DNA of 64,000 nt from Diaporthe sp. PMI_573 (Eukaryota > Ascomycota > Sordariomycetes > Diaporthales > Diaporthaceae). A program made the translations under genes and the position numbers. The number at the start of each line of letters is the position of its first letter. The first letter of the stretch is position 1. Shown in pieces: positions 1-11,610 of this stretch. The notes beneath the pieces were generated by a model that ran no database searches, was not told the DNA's origin, and saw only the letters and a list, made by a program, of their open reading frames with translations. Location of the stretch: NCBI GenBank assembly GCA_021399435.1, contig JAJTUP010000007.1, forward strand, positions 1,736,001-1,800,000, given 5' to 3'.

Positions 1-918
1 GTGTAAAGGGCCCTATCGCGGCTGACAGGAGAAGAATGAATGCGGCACACACAGCGAGATAACTATGGACCAGGACCATTCTCACGTCAGCATGACTACT
101 CGGATATGATCGCGCAACTGACCGAGGGCTACTCACGCTCGAGGGTGCAACGCAAAACGAGCCAGAAAAAGGATACAGCCAATTGACCCTCTCGATGCTG
201 CGTCGTGGTGCTCAAGATCTTGCAGCGGGTGTGGCTGGTCAAACCAGAGCCACTTGAGCTGGCTGATAACTGCGGGTACACAATGTGAACTCATGGTCAA
301 ACGAATAATGTCCAGTCTCACTGAGTTTTCCTAGCCGGGAGGGAAGGCTTTGTGAGATTAATACGCACTTTCGACTAGAATAAAGCCCAATTGAGCAATT
401 ATAACGGTTGTAAATACTGAAAGGAGTGAATTGACATTGATGTTGTATGGCCACTCAGGCTGCGTTCCGTGATTATATCTTGCAAGCGTTACGAGAATAG
501 CGATTAGCAGTCCCAGTGAGGTCAAGATGGACAGAACCTCCCATTTCCAATTGCGGAGCGAATGGATATGACTCTGGCGAGAGGGTGCACTCGGGCCCTC
601 TTTCTCTGTTATTAAGCGCGGGAAAGATGATGTGTGGCTGGCATGGGGCTCGGTTGGGTCATCAAGGACCACGCAAGTGGAAGAAGATCGTTCCGTAGAG
701 GTCAGACGCTCGTATTCTTGGTCGTGGCCATTGGGCCCGCCTGCGACAAGTAAGTTTGGCCGCAGTGTTGGGTTCTGTAACGAGTCGCCCTCAAGTGTGC
801 ACAGTGGGTTGTCTGAATTGCTGTCTTCGAGCGATTCAGCAGGTGAACCAGGCCGGCGGGGCTGGGCGGTGATGTGCCTCCTGGAGCTCGGAACGCTGAT
901 CCTCGTGCCGTGGTCCAT
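1..918 (-). CDS. DUF3176 domain membrane protein, N-terminal part (cut by window edge)
   Basis: Partial gene reading leftwards out of the window. Proposed exons are 369-918, 137-269 and 1-62, with introns 270-368 and 63-136 (donors GTGCGT and GTGAGT, acceptors CGCAG and CATAG); frames join cleanly. The first ~120 residues are polar and low in complexity, then a hydrophobic segment follows (WKWEVLS, then LGLLIAILVTLA). After the first intron come ISQLKWLWF, DLEHHDAASRG and a second membrane segment ending in AIGPF. That order is the signature of the fungal DUF3176 family, whose members are multi-pass membrane proteins of unknown function. The start ATG at 918 is the first in frame. The rest of the protein, including the usual C-terminal membrane helix, lies outside. 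Family assignment is from memory of its consensus; function is unknown. Confidence 0.8.
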
Positions 919-2131
919 GTTATCGTTCAGAGGTCTTGTTAGTGAAACAAAGGAAGGTGAGATTTTGAGTACTGACCTCCCCGGGGCTTTTTGTAGCCAG
1001 CTGGAAACATGCTATCAGGCCACCAAAGAAATTGATCGAGGGCAATCGCTGGTGAGGAACATAAATTCGGCATTGCTAGTTCCTGAAATTGCAGCTGAGA
1101 AGCAACGTTTAACGTAGTGTGCCCGGATCTCGGCCCCCCCCCTTGTTCTCGGGCCCCCCCTTGTTCTCGGCCCCCCCTTGTTCTCGGCCCCCCCTTGTTC
1201 TCGGCCCCCTTCCATCACGTATGTTGCCGTCGCTGTGACGACGACGCCGCTACCACCCAAGTAAGGATGTTTGGGTCTGAAAGAGGCTTGGCTGAGAGCC
1301 ACACTGTGCGGCTGCTTCCCCTATCTACTGCTATAGACCACTGCCTCCCTAGATTTCTAGGGTGGTCACCCTTTTGGGCTCTTGGCGCAGTTGGCTTCGC
1401 ACACACACCCGTAGGCATTGCTTTCTTCTGGTCCAATCTCGACGGGGTCCCAATTCAAGAGACATGTTGTACATGCTTGTGTACCACCACACCAGTTTCA
1501 CAAGACCAGGTATACGTTGACGGCCGATTGGCCCACCGTCAAATTCAAGTGGGCAATGAGCATCTGCTGCGTATTACAGAAGGCACGGTGATTGCATATA
1601 AGGAGCACAGCCCCTGACGAGGGGCTTTGGCTTTAAATAGCGATATTGCCAGCTGTACATTGAAGCCCCTGCCATTTGTGCATTTGGGACTGCATTCGGC
1701 GGGGGTCTTTGGATTTTCCGGAGGCGCACAGCGACCTGTAGCTGGTCATTAAGTACTTTAGAGGTACATTGGCAGTCAAGTTCATGCACGGCCTGCACGT
1801 ATCTTGGCATGATGAGACTCTATGAAATGAAGTTGGATTCATGACATCTCTTACAGCACGAACAGAAATACACGGGGGGTGGCTATAGCAATCTATGATG
1901 TTGTGTTCTAATGCAATGGTAGAAATCATACAGTAAATTCTTGTACAGAAGACCACTAACCAAGTCAACTCTATATTTGAATGCGAAATGTTCTTACCCC
2001 TGGTGCTGGTCCGGGCCCGTTGAAACCAGTACCGAATCTCTCGCCCATATTCCCCCCGGGTCAGCCGTTGACTCCATCCCCTTCGAGATCCGTCAAAAGG
2101 CACCATTTCGTGCCATCCTACGTCGAAAGTC
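919..2131. other. Intergenic region, no supported gene
   Basis: About 1.2 kb between the DUF3176 gene and the small secreted protein gene. Apart from the C-rich tandem repeat entered separately I see no credible coding sequence; open frames here show no family motif and several depend on the repeat. Confidence 0.6.
1128..1210. repeat. C-rich tandem minisatellite, ~17-bp unit
   Basis: Four to five head-to-tail copies of a unit close to TTGTTCTCGGCCCCCCC, differing mainly in the length of the C run (five to nine C). The strand asymmetry is extreme: the top strand is nearly purine-free apart from GG pairs. Copy number in an assembly may be wrong because of the homopolymers. Confidence 0.85.
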
Positions 2132-2527
2132 TTAAGGCAGGCTGGAGCACTCAGCCTCGCTCTTGTTCAGCTCGCCAACAACCCTGGCCTCGCACGCGAT
2201 GAAGCCAGTGACCTCCAGGATGGTCGTCGTGCCGGCAGTCAAAACCTCGGCGGCGAGGGCAGCAGTGCCGCACAGCGCGATATCGGCCACAGCAACAGTG
2301 ACCGCGCCGGTCTGGCACTGGGAGCAGGACGTGCTGCAGGGGGTGCTTGTCAGCTTGCGACCGCGGCCGCCGCCTGTCTCGATCTGCTCCATGGCGCCGG
2401 TCCTGGCATCCCGGAGGATCGAGTTGACCCTTTCCATGCCGGACTGTCTGGCGATGATGTCTTGTGGGGCGGCCATGGCGAGGCCGGAGACGGAGGCAAT
2501 GGCGAGGATGATGTTGCTGAACTGCAT
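2132..2527 (-). CDS. Small secreted cysteine-rich protein (131 aa)
   Basis: Single-exon gene of 131 residues. I chose the ATG at 2527 because it starts a textbook signal peptide (MQFSNIILAIASVSGLAMA, cleavage likely after AMA-A); an upstream in-frame extension is His/Thr-rich, looks like translated 5' leader and would bury the signal. The mature part begins PQDIIARQ, has a short Gly-rich basic stretch, and carries six cysteines: CSTSCSQC, then single Cys in ALC, IAC and AEC. The second half is Ala/Val/Leu-rich (VAVADIALCGTAALAAEV), an amphipathic or membrane-active-looking segment. I do not recognise the family. Size, signal and cysteine content are those of fungal secreted effectors or antimicrobial proteins; that role is inference. 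Confidence 0.7.
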   Translation of the reverse strand: MQFSNIILAIASVSGLAMAAPQDIIARQSGMERVNSILRDARTGAMEQIETGGGRGRKLTSTPCSTSCSQCQTGAVTVAVADIALCGTAALAAEVLTAGTTTILEVTGFIACEARVVGELNKSEAECSSLP

Positions 2528-3985
2528 TTTGAATGATTTAAGTATTGGATCTGTGGAGAATCGCGGATGTGTTGCTTGGAAGTGTTGCGATCGATGATCT
2601 AATGATATTTTGAGAAGATGAAGAGGTTGATATAACAATGATGCTTTTGTTGTTGCTGTTCTTGTTGAGTGATGATGATGATGTGAGTGAAGTATGGTTG
2701 TGGACAGAGGGAATCGTCCCCTTTTATTCTTGAGGCGTTGCTCATAATAAAGCCCAAATATCGTGGACGGCATCTCGTTCTCAACACCGTATCCACCGGG
2801 TAGGAAGAATTTCGGCGTTATCGTGGGTATGTATCTCTACCGTTCTTGGCCCAGGTTTGCGATGTGGGATGATGTTGAGGCTCAATGTGGACAAGTCTCA
2901 ACGGTGCCAAGCCAAGACAGAGCCGCGCGCGAGCCCAAAAGACGTAAGGCTTCACTTCTAGACGGTACGCCCTCTTGGCATTTGACCCTGAGCAACGTAG
3001 TTGCGGTACTAAGCTCATAGTCGGCAGCCCCGAGGCCTCAACCGCCGAAACACTAGCTTGCTGTCCCCTTTAGCACGAACTCATCTAGCCATTGTCACCA
3101 TCTGTTCCTCAGTAGGTCACGATGTCTTGGCAGGGCGGTTTGGGTACTCATTTTCCCAATGCGCACGAGCATTTCGTCACATTTGTGGTTTAGTTTCGAT
3201 TACCAGAATAGCTCATCAAACGTGGCGTACAAGCCTCGGCTGAGCATTTTGTCTCGGACGTTCAATTTGACCCCCTGCGAGGGCACAATCGTCTGTAGAT
3301 AAGGTTTACTTACAACGATTAAATGAATATATCAGTACCTGTCTGTATGCCTTGGCACGAGGCAGGCGCACTTTAGTGCCCAGCTCTTATGTCAAAGGCT
3401 CCGTCTAGTATCCTAAGGCGGTTTCAGTCATTCTTTTCCCCAATTCTCGGCGCGGACATTTTTGACTGTGCCAGTAAAAAAAAAGTGCGCCCATAACGAA
3501 GACATCCCGTATTGATGGCTTGTAAGAACACCCGCGGGTCTATGTTCTGTACCGCACAGTCTCTCTGACCTTGAACACACATCGAGACACACGACGCCCG
3601 TGCTACCATTGAGGACGCTTTACGGTAGCCTCAAGTTCTAGAATGTGGGTTTATTGGAATGTCATCACATCATCATGGAAGAATTGACTCGAGAAGGGCA
3701 GTCCTACTCTAGCTTTTGCCAGGCCTGTCTCTGGATGATTTCCACAGCTGCTGGCAACAGAGAATTGCCACATTTCCCCCTTCCTTACAAAATATGGAAC
3801 GTGTTGATTACGCCTACAGCATATGCCTCGAGAATGAAGAACAACTTTTATCTGGACTAGAAACGCCGATTTATTTTGCCATTCCCAGGATACCCAATAC
3901 TAAAATACATACAAGACCTCCGAACCGTGCAAATGATACTGTTCTGAGAAGCGTGGAGAAAGTCGAGTGTACATGCCGCTTTGGT
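2528..3985. other. Intergenic region, no supported gene
   Basis: About 1.46 kb containing the promoter and leader of the leftward secreted protein gene (a CAT/CAA-rich leader up to ~2700 and an AT-rich TATA-like patch near 2725-2735) and the 3' flank of the P450 gene. No other coding sequence is supported. Confidence 0.55.
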
Positions 3986-5855
3986 TCACCGGACAACCTT
4001 TGTGAGCTTCACCCAGAGCGGAGAGAAAATGGGTCCAGCCACGGCTCTGACATGCTTCCAGTCATCCTCCTTGTTCCAAGCCCAGTTGCGTCCACCATTC
4101 TCAATAGGCTCAATATCCAAGTCAAAGTGCCAGATGATGTGCGCGATCGCCAACCTTGCTTCGATACCAGCAAGGTTCTTCCCAATACAGTCCCGGGGTC
4201 CATATGAGAAGGGGCGCGAAAGGGTGAGGCCGTCCATAGTTGCAGGATCGGTATTGAGCCAGCGCTCCGGGCGGAACACGTCAGGGTCCTTGAAGTTGTC
4301 AGGGTGGTGCGTGGCGGCGTACTCGGCGATCGCCACCGTCGTGCCGCCGGGGATATCGTGGCCGTCGACGGGCATTCCGCCGGGCGCGACGACCCGAAGG
4401 CGCTGGACCGTGCCGAACAGGGGCATCCGGAAGGTCTCCCGGATGACGGCGTTGAGATAGTCCATGTCCTTGAGGGCGGTCCACTTGATGTCCTCGGCGT
4501 TGGCAAAAGTCCCGCGGATCAGGTCGCGCAGCTTGTAGTACTCCTCCCGATGTGTGCCCATGCAGTATGCCCACAACGTCAGCGTCAGCCCCACAGTCTC
4601 GCCTCCTGCGATGATGAAGCCGGCGAGGTTCACCGGAATCTCGCCCTCGGATAGCAAGTGGCGGTTCTCGTTATTCCTGAGAATATGGTACACGAAATCC
4701 TTGTGGTCCTCCTTTACGCCCGCGGCGACCCTTTCGCTAATAGCCTCGAAGGTTCTGCCAAACGACTTGAGGCGGTTCGCGTAGACGGTTTTATCAGATA
4801 CTGCAACGTATAAAGTTAGTGATCAAAGCACCGACGAGAAGGTGTCATTGGAGAGTAAGGTGAAGCGGGCCACTAAGAAATGCTTACACAGCCAGGTCAT
4901 GAACGGCTGCAGCACTGAATGCAAACCGACAAGCCTGCTTGCGGCCTGTTCATATGGACCCATAGTGATAACATGCCTCAGAGACCTGGCCCATTCGAGG
5001 TTCTCGCCCCCTCCAGATTTGATGCATCCGAATGGCTTGCCGAAGGTGAGTGATCCAATCACGTCGAAGGCGAAGAAGTTGCCCCAAGTTTGTATGTCAA
5101 CCGCCGCCGTACCGTCCTTGGCCCCGTCACAGGCGCTAGAGAACGCGGCGATGAGCTCGTCCACGTGGGACTGGACGATGACTTCTTGGTGGATGAGGGC
5201 GGAAGTGGTAAAGACGGCAGCGAGTCCTCGGCGGAGGCGAGCGTGGTCTTCTTTGGGGGCATTGATAAGTCCATATGGAGGCTTCATCTTGGTGGAGAGC
5301 GAGAAACGGGAGTCTTTTTCGGTCGGCGCCATTCCTTTCTAGTACATTGTGAGTTGGTTGGAGCACAGATGTACCTATGGGCTCCCGCGTCAACGTACCT
5401 TGTTCCCATATCCAAAAATGTCTTCCATAGCTTGTGGGGTAATGAAGCTCAACTCGTTCGGTGCAAGCCGGAGGACAGGACCTGTCAGATGTCAGGTGTG
5501 TTTTCGGTACGAGTGGAAAAGAAAAGGGATGTATCCTACCATATTTCTCATGCAGCTTCTTGTGGTATGCGAATTGTCTCCCTGACAATAACGTGACGAC
5601 ATATGGAAGATCTGATACTGCGTGATACCAAGGTCCTGGATATTTTGAAAGAGGATGAAAGTAAAGCCGCTTGATGAAGAGGCTGAATATTGCTAAGATG
5701 CATATTTGCAAGGCCAACTGGGAGATTGGTTTGTTAGTTCAGCCCAAGAATGCTTCTCAAGAAAGGTGAAGAGGTTGTCCTACCCGAGAAACCAGCCAAG
5801 GCGAGCTCATCGCCTCCAGACGGTATGGCGACGTTGCGTTACTGACCGCCTCCAT
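3986..5855 (-). CDS. Cytochrome P450 monooxygenase (532 aa, five exons)
   Basis: Exons 5784-5855, 5540-5717, 5399-5481, 4888-5338 and 3986-4800; introns of 57-87 bp with GTAGGA, GTAGGA, GTACGT and GTAAGC donors. The sum is 1,599 nt with all frames joining. The N-terminus (SPWLVSRLALQICILAIFS) is a membrane anchor followed by the proline hinge YPGPW. Visible P450 motifs: I-helix AGGET, K-helix ETFR, PERW (FRPERW), and the heme loop FSYGPRDCIG with the ligand Cys at about residue 466. It would be an ER-bound monooxygenase needing a P450 reductase. The first exon (ATG 5855) was chosen because without it there is no ATG before the anchor. Sequence resembles the fungal CYP65/isotrichodermin-hydroxylase-like group, but the substrate cannot be told; no synthase gene is adjacent. 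Confidence 0.88.
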
Positions 5856-7883
5856 TTTGAAGGGCTGCGTCTTGGCTGTGCAGGCACACGCCAACAAATC
5901 TCAAACGGAATAGATCAAGATGATCTTGTGGTCTTGCTCAGGTGGTTGAGCAGCATATCTCGTGGGCTTTTGTATCTCTGCTACAATAAATGAAATCTTC
6001 ATGCATGGAGCTTCTGGATTCTTAGCAACCGAGGTCATCATTTCATGGGTGGTCATTGACTCGAGGCCCAGTATTTAAGCGAGTGCGATTGCGATAGGTG
6101 TGCAACGGGCACTAATACCACGGTGATTAATAATCGCTCGTGCGTTAGGGGCTGTGATACTCAGTAATGAGGGTAAGGTCATTACTATCGAGGTATCGCA
6201 ACATCGGACGACGCGAAATCTTACACGTCCAGGCTTAGCCGTCGCCAACGAGTGGGCGCCCAAAAGCGATACCATCGTAGTCCGGTCAACCTCTACAGAC
6301 GACTATGAAGTTGTTTCGCCGTCCTCGAGGACCTCAAATTTGAAGCCGGGCGAGTACAGAATGTGTGAATGTTTTGACCTTGAGGGAGAGACAAAGTTTC
6401 AGGCTCGCATACCAGGTCTGACCATGCTGGACTTTACTGCAACCCCAACGCCAAGGCGATGCCCCTCATAAAGTTCCGCAATCGCGAGCGGATGTGATTG
6501 GCTGGGTCCCAGAGCGTCATTGCTGCCAATGCCGAAACAAGGTTTAACGTCCACTGGGGTTTGATCGTGGTAGCGTCATGCCGTCAGATCTAAGTCGGCC
6601 AACCCCGAGTTCCTGTGACAATCTCTGAGTAGTACTGTGTAGTACGTGGTGGTGCCGAGTGAACCTCGGGGCGGGGCATTCCTACTTGGCTTTTGTGGAC
6701 GGTGAGGCTGTGGAACCCGAGTCGTCGTTTGTGTTACGAATGGCATGTCCCGATGCAACTGGTGGAAGTCGGTTTTTGGAGCGGGATCCTCGGGCTTGGT
6801 TTATATACACGACTCGCGATAGGGAATGTGGATCTTTATTTCATTCTCACTCTTGATTAGTAGTATATCTTGATTAGTGGTATACAGGTTAAACATATTA
6901 CGAATTGAATTGGCACGATCCGAACGATGACTGTTGCATGAAGCTACTTTGTTGGAGCGGTCTTCTTTTAGCTATGGTATTGTGATAGGGCCGAGGCAAG
7001 GCTCGGCCGCCAGATCTGGCACTGCATGTATGCGTGCATGACCCACAGTGAAGTGAATTTGCTCAGGCTCGAGCTTGCCTGTGCTGTGCTGCCCGCGTGT
7101 TACCCTATATCGAAGACTCGATGCTCTGGGACTATGATCCCAGACCAAGAGGAAGAAGCCAGGGCTGCCATGCCAACTGAACATATCACATGCACATCAC
7201 CCGTCTGACACGAGCAGTGATTGCTTTTGGCAGGCGGTACTTACAGAATATGCTTCTTTTCGGGCACAGAGATATGCCAACGCTCACAGCATGGCGAGCT
7301 TCATGATTAATGGGTGTCTATATTCGGTGATCGAACAGGGGATGTCGCAATGGGCATCCGATGGGAATGTTTAGATCGGGACAATGCTGCACTGCCTAGA
7401 TTAAGAACGGGTCGAGGGGTAGGAAAGGGAGGCAATAGGAGAAGTTCATTAGGTCATAGATTATAGAACCGTGAAACGTCAATCGATAAGAGGCGGGTTC
7501 GATGGCCCACGTAGTCACCTGCTGATATGACAGCCTCGCATGCATCTGCAATACTTTGCATCAGAGAAGCTATCACATGCGTTGTGCCTTGAATTTTGTG
7601 GATAACACTTTCTCTTTCCGGCCTGAGTCGAGCCATGATACAGCAACACTGCACATGTTGTCCTCAAGACTGGAGCTTGGGTCACCTCTGAATCGTGGAT
7701 CAAAGTAGGGCAATGGGATATGCTCTCCGAATTGTCAATGCTACGGAGAATCGTGCAAGTGGGTCTTTGAAGAGTATCATTCTCCCAACGCCGCGGGTGT
7801 AGTTCAAATTTTGTACATCTTAGGTGATATTTACACAAGAATCAACGCCAGGGCATCTGACCAGCAAGCGCGGTCGAGCACGC
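5856..7883. other. Long intergenic region, no supported gene
   Basis: About 2 kb between the divergent starts/ends of the P450 and the second secreted-protein gene. It must hold the P450 promoter (just above 5855). An AT-rich TATA-like element occurs near 6800. Open frames around 6154-6471 and 7515-7838 show no recognisable motif and I do not support them. Confidence 0.5.
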
Positions 7884-8503
7884 TTATGAGCAGCTGTCGC
7901 CGCCATAGATAAAGGTGCCGTCCGAGTTCTCGCAGCCGCAGGTTCCGTCGTCGGGCGACTTGATGCAGCCTGCACCCTCTCCCTCGGACTCGCCCTCGCC
8001 ACTACAAAGAAAACAATCGTCAGCTTCTGGTCTAATCATGGCCCGGAAATAGAGCGGACAGAGCAAGATGCCACTCATTAGAGGAGATGAATGCACTCAC
8101 GTCCAGAAGAAGGTCCAGCAGTCCTCATCCGCCTCCAGCTCCGAGCTCGATGGCGCCTCGCATTTGTAGGCGCTGCAGGTTCCGTAAGGGGCGCCGTGGC
8201 TGCTGTCGTACTGGTGGTCTGTCTCGAAGACGGCGAAGGTCTGCTGTCCGGAGACACGGGTGTTGTGGGAGCACTCGGCGGCCTGGATGGCCTTTGAGAC
8301 CTTGGTGGCTGTTGTTGCACACGGCATTGTCAGTCACCTTTCCCACGATCAACTTCAGGGTGTGCTCGTGTGGCTGCGGATCACTCACCAGAGCAGGCGG
8401 GAGACGTGGGGCATTTGCCCTTGGTGTTGGACGTCGCAGGGTCGAGGGTTGCGAGGACCATGGCTGGGGCAGCCAGGACGGTGAAGAAGCTGGTGAAATG
8501 CAT
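7884..8503 (-). CDS. Small secreted cysteine-rich protein (146 aa, three exons)
   Basis: Exons 8389-8503, 8101-8308 and 7884-8001; introns of 80 and 99 bp with GTGAGT donors and CAACAG / TTGTAG acceptors. The total is 441 nt, 146 residues. The start MHFTSFFTVLAAPAMVLA is a signal peptide. The mature protein has ten cysteines spread over all exons (KC, AC, EC, GTCSAYKC, EDCW, GC, TCGC, SC), suggesting up to five disulfides, plus an acidic linker GEGESEGEGAG. A TATAAA lies ~98 bp upstream of the ATG (8601-8606, reverse strand), supporting the start. The family is not one I recognise; it looks like a host- or environment-directed secreted protein, function unknown. Unlike the secreted protein gene at 2132-2527, it is spliced. 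Confidence 0.78.
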
Positions 8504-8599
8504 CTTGGCGGATGTTGGAGCTGTTGTTTCTATGAGTGACGATAGTTGGACTTTGTTGTTTTAGTTCAGCTCGATCAAGCCAAGAGCGAAGAAGTTCAA

Positions 8600-8607
8600 T
8601 TTATAGC
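8600..8607 (-). promoter_or_regulatory. TATA box of the ten-cysteine secreted protein gene
   Basis: Reverse-strand CTATAAAT about 98 bp upstream of the ATG at 8503; spacing fits a short 5' leader. Confidence 0.55.
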
Positions 8608-9714
8608 TAGCTATTCAACATGCATCGCTCTGGATTGTTGTGCCGGACTCCCAAGGGATGCGAATCAGAATTACGTACGGTCATATCGCTAAGATGAGCT
8701 CAGGGGGAGCAGTAGCAAGGCTTAGTGAAGCTCTCCCTATTCCATGACTCCACGGAACAAGTTTACTGTGCCGTTTAAATTGGGGCAGTGGATTCCCGCG
8801 AAACAAAGTCAGCCCAGCCAGGACCTGGGGTGGGCCCCCGGGAACCGCCGCGGTCACATTTATATTGGAGCCCGCGATCTGGCCCAACTGCCGGCCCAAG
8901 GGGCAGCGTTTACGTGGTGGGACGGGATCGGCACTACCCGCACCTACCTAAGACCTCTCCCGCATCTGCTTTGTTTTCTTTCGAAGCAATTGTTGTTGTT
9001 ATTGTCGTCGTCGATGCCCTTCGAGGCCTCACTGAATGTGGCTCTCATCGCCCCTAAGCCTCCTACACGGGCTAGTTCACAAGGTTGGCCCATGCAGGCG
9101 GGATAGCATCACAGACAGATGCGCGCCAAGCACATGGGCCGTGACGCGTTGATGCTGGAATCAATCCTCCAATCACTATGGATCGATACTCCGTCCGTTC
9201 GGACGGCGTATCTTTCCGCGCTTGATATTGAAGGTCCGGCACTTATCCATGGCTGTCAGCCCCATTCAGTATACAAAATTACATCTAGCATATATCACAG
9301 GTCTGTTTTGGTAGTTTACGTATAATTTAACCCACCATTTACCCTCATATCTACGAAATCAACACGAAGGCCTAGGTCTTATAAATACTCTAATAGTTAT
9401 CAATGAGTCGGCTTATTGTTATTTACATTGCAAATATTTTGTCTCGTTGCTTGTAGAATTCGGTAGCAAGCCTGCGTTTGACTGCTCGTATGCATGGTTA
9501 TCTCACAATGCCAAATGTATGTGGCAAATCTATTGCGCGGGGGAGAACTTGAGGGCTGGTCTTTGATATATTCAGTAACCTATTTGTGCGCCCATCTTCA
9601 ATTGTGGTTACATGTCCACTGTTATTAAGTTGTACATCAGCCGCCGCATCCTCGAGGCGCCTTGAATCAGTCCGTCCGTTTACATACTCCAGCATAGCAG
9701 TGGAGGACTTTTGA
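8608..9714. other. Intergenic region, no supported gene
   Basis: About 1.1 kb separating two genes on the same strand. The part near 8740-9100 is GC-rich and the part near 9290-9480 is AT-rich. No motif-bearing coding sequence is visible. Confidence 0.55.
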
Positions 9715-11247
9715 TCAGGTTTTGTTGCTACGAAGAAGGTGGCCCAACGACTCAGCACACGAGGGTCCGATTTCAGGCAGGTCATGCAAGGTGTCAACAA
9801 CTTCGATCAGTTTCTTGACCTTAGTAGCGCCCTTGTACTTGGACTCGGTGCGGTGAAGCCCGTTCATATCGGCCTCTATGCGTACAAATTCAGCATCCTG
9901 GTGGTAGAGGTAGACGGATTGACACTTGAAGCAGCGGGCGCGGCGCTGGAACCCGCTCAGGATGTCAAAGGCGCCCGCAGTCTCGCCGGCGTGGTTGAAT
10001 ACGCCAATGTGGCCCAGCTGTGCGGCTCCAGCTGCTGATGCTGCGCCCTTGTCCTCCGGGCTGCCACCGGCGTCAGGCCAGTGGTGCATTGTCTGCCAAT
10101 ATGGCACATAGTTGGCGCGTCTTGTCGTCTCTGAATCGCCCATTCGCTTCCCACTTGTTCCGTTTGCCTCGTCCGCCTTCCAAAATTCACGCTCCACCGC
10201 ACAGACCTGGTGGTAGCCCTCGGCTGAAGCACAATACATACGTTTCTGGTGCATGCTTCGCGCCCATGCGGCCTGAGCGTTGTCGACGAAGTTCTCGGCG
10301 GAGCAGGCCACCATATGAAGTCGCACAGATTGGCCTTTCTCTTTCTGCATATGTGGTCCGATACAGATGAAAAGGATTCTGGGTAGACCAAGTTGTCGCA
10401 GCCGGTTCTTGGGTTCCAGCAATGCAAGAAGCGGTTCACTGCTGTCATTGAGGATGTTCGTAATCGCCAGGGTCAATTCGAGCTTCTGAAACTGTGCATG
10501 GTACTGGTCTGATTACAGATTGAAAACAATGTTGCTTGTCAGCTCATATAAGTATGAAATGGGGTACGGAGGGTTTAAATGAAAGAGCTTTTGTGTTCCC
10601 TTACCTAAGGTATCCAATTTCGATCTCAAAGATGATTTCAGAGAGGGAGATCTGACGGCGATAAGGGCCACGAGATAGTCTGGGATAGTCGCACCTGACA
10701 GGCTGTCAAGCGGTTCTATGTCAAAAGCCGATTTCTTTGATGTGGCCTCGCCGAGTTTCGTTAAAAGGTGCATAAATTCCATGTGCGCTGCGTTGCCATC
10801 GTCATCGTTTTCATCGTTTTTGCCTTGGTGGCCGTGGGGGTTGATGTTGATGCCAAAACAAGTTGCAAGGTTCGCAACCAGCCTCAATATCTCGTGGGTG
10901 TATTTGCTGCTCAGACTGATATCCAAAGCCTCCACATCCCTTAACAAGGCCGAATAGACGCTGTAGAAGTCAATCAGTTGCTGCCGCCTCACCATCCGAC
11001 GCTTCTTTTCTTCCGAGTCATATCCTGATCCTGAGATAGATAGCAGCTGCGGGAGAGGCAGGTCCCGGACTATCTTGACTGGAAGACTTGCATGTACCGG
11101 AACGATTTCCATCTTGATGCGGGCTAGGTGTTCACCCAGAGCTATGTCTTCTTCCAATGTTACCGAGACCAGCCAAGTGACGAATATCAGAGCACAGGGA
11201 GAGGACAATTTGGGTCTTTGGATGGAGATGCAAAACATGTCATGCAT
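9715..11247 (-). CDS. Unrecognised protein, 478 aa, divergent partner of the gene at 11610
   Basis: Two exons, 10605-11247 and 9715-10508, joined by a 96-bp intron (10509-10604). The donor GTAAGG, a GCTGAC branch point and the acceptor TAATCAG are all good, and the join restores phase (codon split G/AC). Reading straight through would meet a TAA at 10513-10515, so the intron is needed. Total 1,437 nt. The N-terminal half has a basic patch (EEKKRRMVRRQQ), a helical region (SKYTHEILRLVANLA) and an acidic NDENDDDG stretch. The C-terminal half has a CFKCQSVYLYH motif with a possible CxxC metal site. I do not recognise any domain. It shares a ~360-bp divergent promoter region with the next gene, suggesting co-expression. 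Start at 11247 is the first ATG; an internal Met (MEIVPVH) is an alternative. Confidence 0.6.
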
Positions 11248-11404
11248 ATTTGTACCTATTGGAGGCTGTTGTTATTGAGCTATCGTATGTTTGTTAGCAA
11301 GCCCGTTTGCTGCATTTTTCTCAAAATGTGAATGTGATGCCTAATTTCCATTGTTCTGCCAAACCCTTGTGACAAGCCTTTGGTGCAAGTCACGCCTGGT
11401 TTCA

Positions 11405-11443
11405 TGACGTAATAATGCACAAGTCCGCCCATTATTATTTAAA
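11405..11443 (+). promoter_or_regulatory. Promoter elements of the gene at 11610: CRE-like site and TATA-like box
   Basis: TGACGTAA (11405-11412), a bZIP/ATF-type half-palindrome, is followed by TATTTAAA (11436-11443). The TATA-like box is ~170 bp ahead of the ATG, so transcription would start around 11470, leaving a leader of over 100 nt. The region lies between two divergent genes and could serve both. Confidence 0.4.
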
Positions 11444-11526
11444 CCATCATGGAATTGCAGGCTTCCTTGCCAACGACACAAAGCAACTTCAAACCACACT
11501 CACTACCACAAACACAAACAACTTTG

Positions 11527-11610
11527 ATGAGCCAGCAGCTTTTGCCAACAGCATCAAAGACACTGCGCAGACTTCACCATACACACATGCAACACACAAG
11601 AAATCTTTGA
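11527..11610 (+). CDS. Upstream ORF (27 codons) overlapping the main start codon
   Basis: An ATG at 11527 opens 27 codons and stops with TGA at 11608-11610; the A of this TGA is the A of the main ATG (TGATG). A second in-frame ATG lies at codon 21. If transcription begins at the TATA-like box near 11436 the frame lies in the leader and would make main-protein synthesis depend on leaky scanning or termination-reinitiation. Its amino acid sequence has no evident conservation signal; it is listed as a possible regulatory uORF. Confidence 0.35.
   Translation: MSQQLLPTASKTLRRLHHTHMQHTRNL

Noticed and set aside
1015..1617. Open frames across the C-rich minisatellite on both strands
   Set aside because: They consist largely of translated repeat and have no motif or splice support.
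7485..7515. GGGTTCGATGG sequence resembling a tRNA T-loop (B box)
   Set aside because: No matching acceptor, D-arm or anticodon arm can be formed around it.
10509..10604. In-frame TAA (10513-10515) apparently splitting the leftward gene at 9715-11247 into two ORFs
   Set aside because: A 96-bp intron with GTAAGG donor, GCTGAC branch point and TAATCAG acceptor removes it and keeps phase, so the gene is read as intact.
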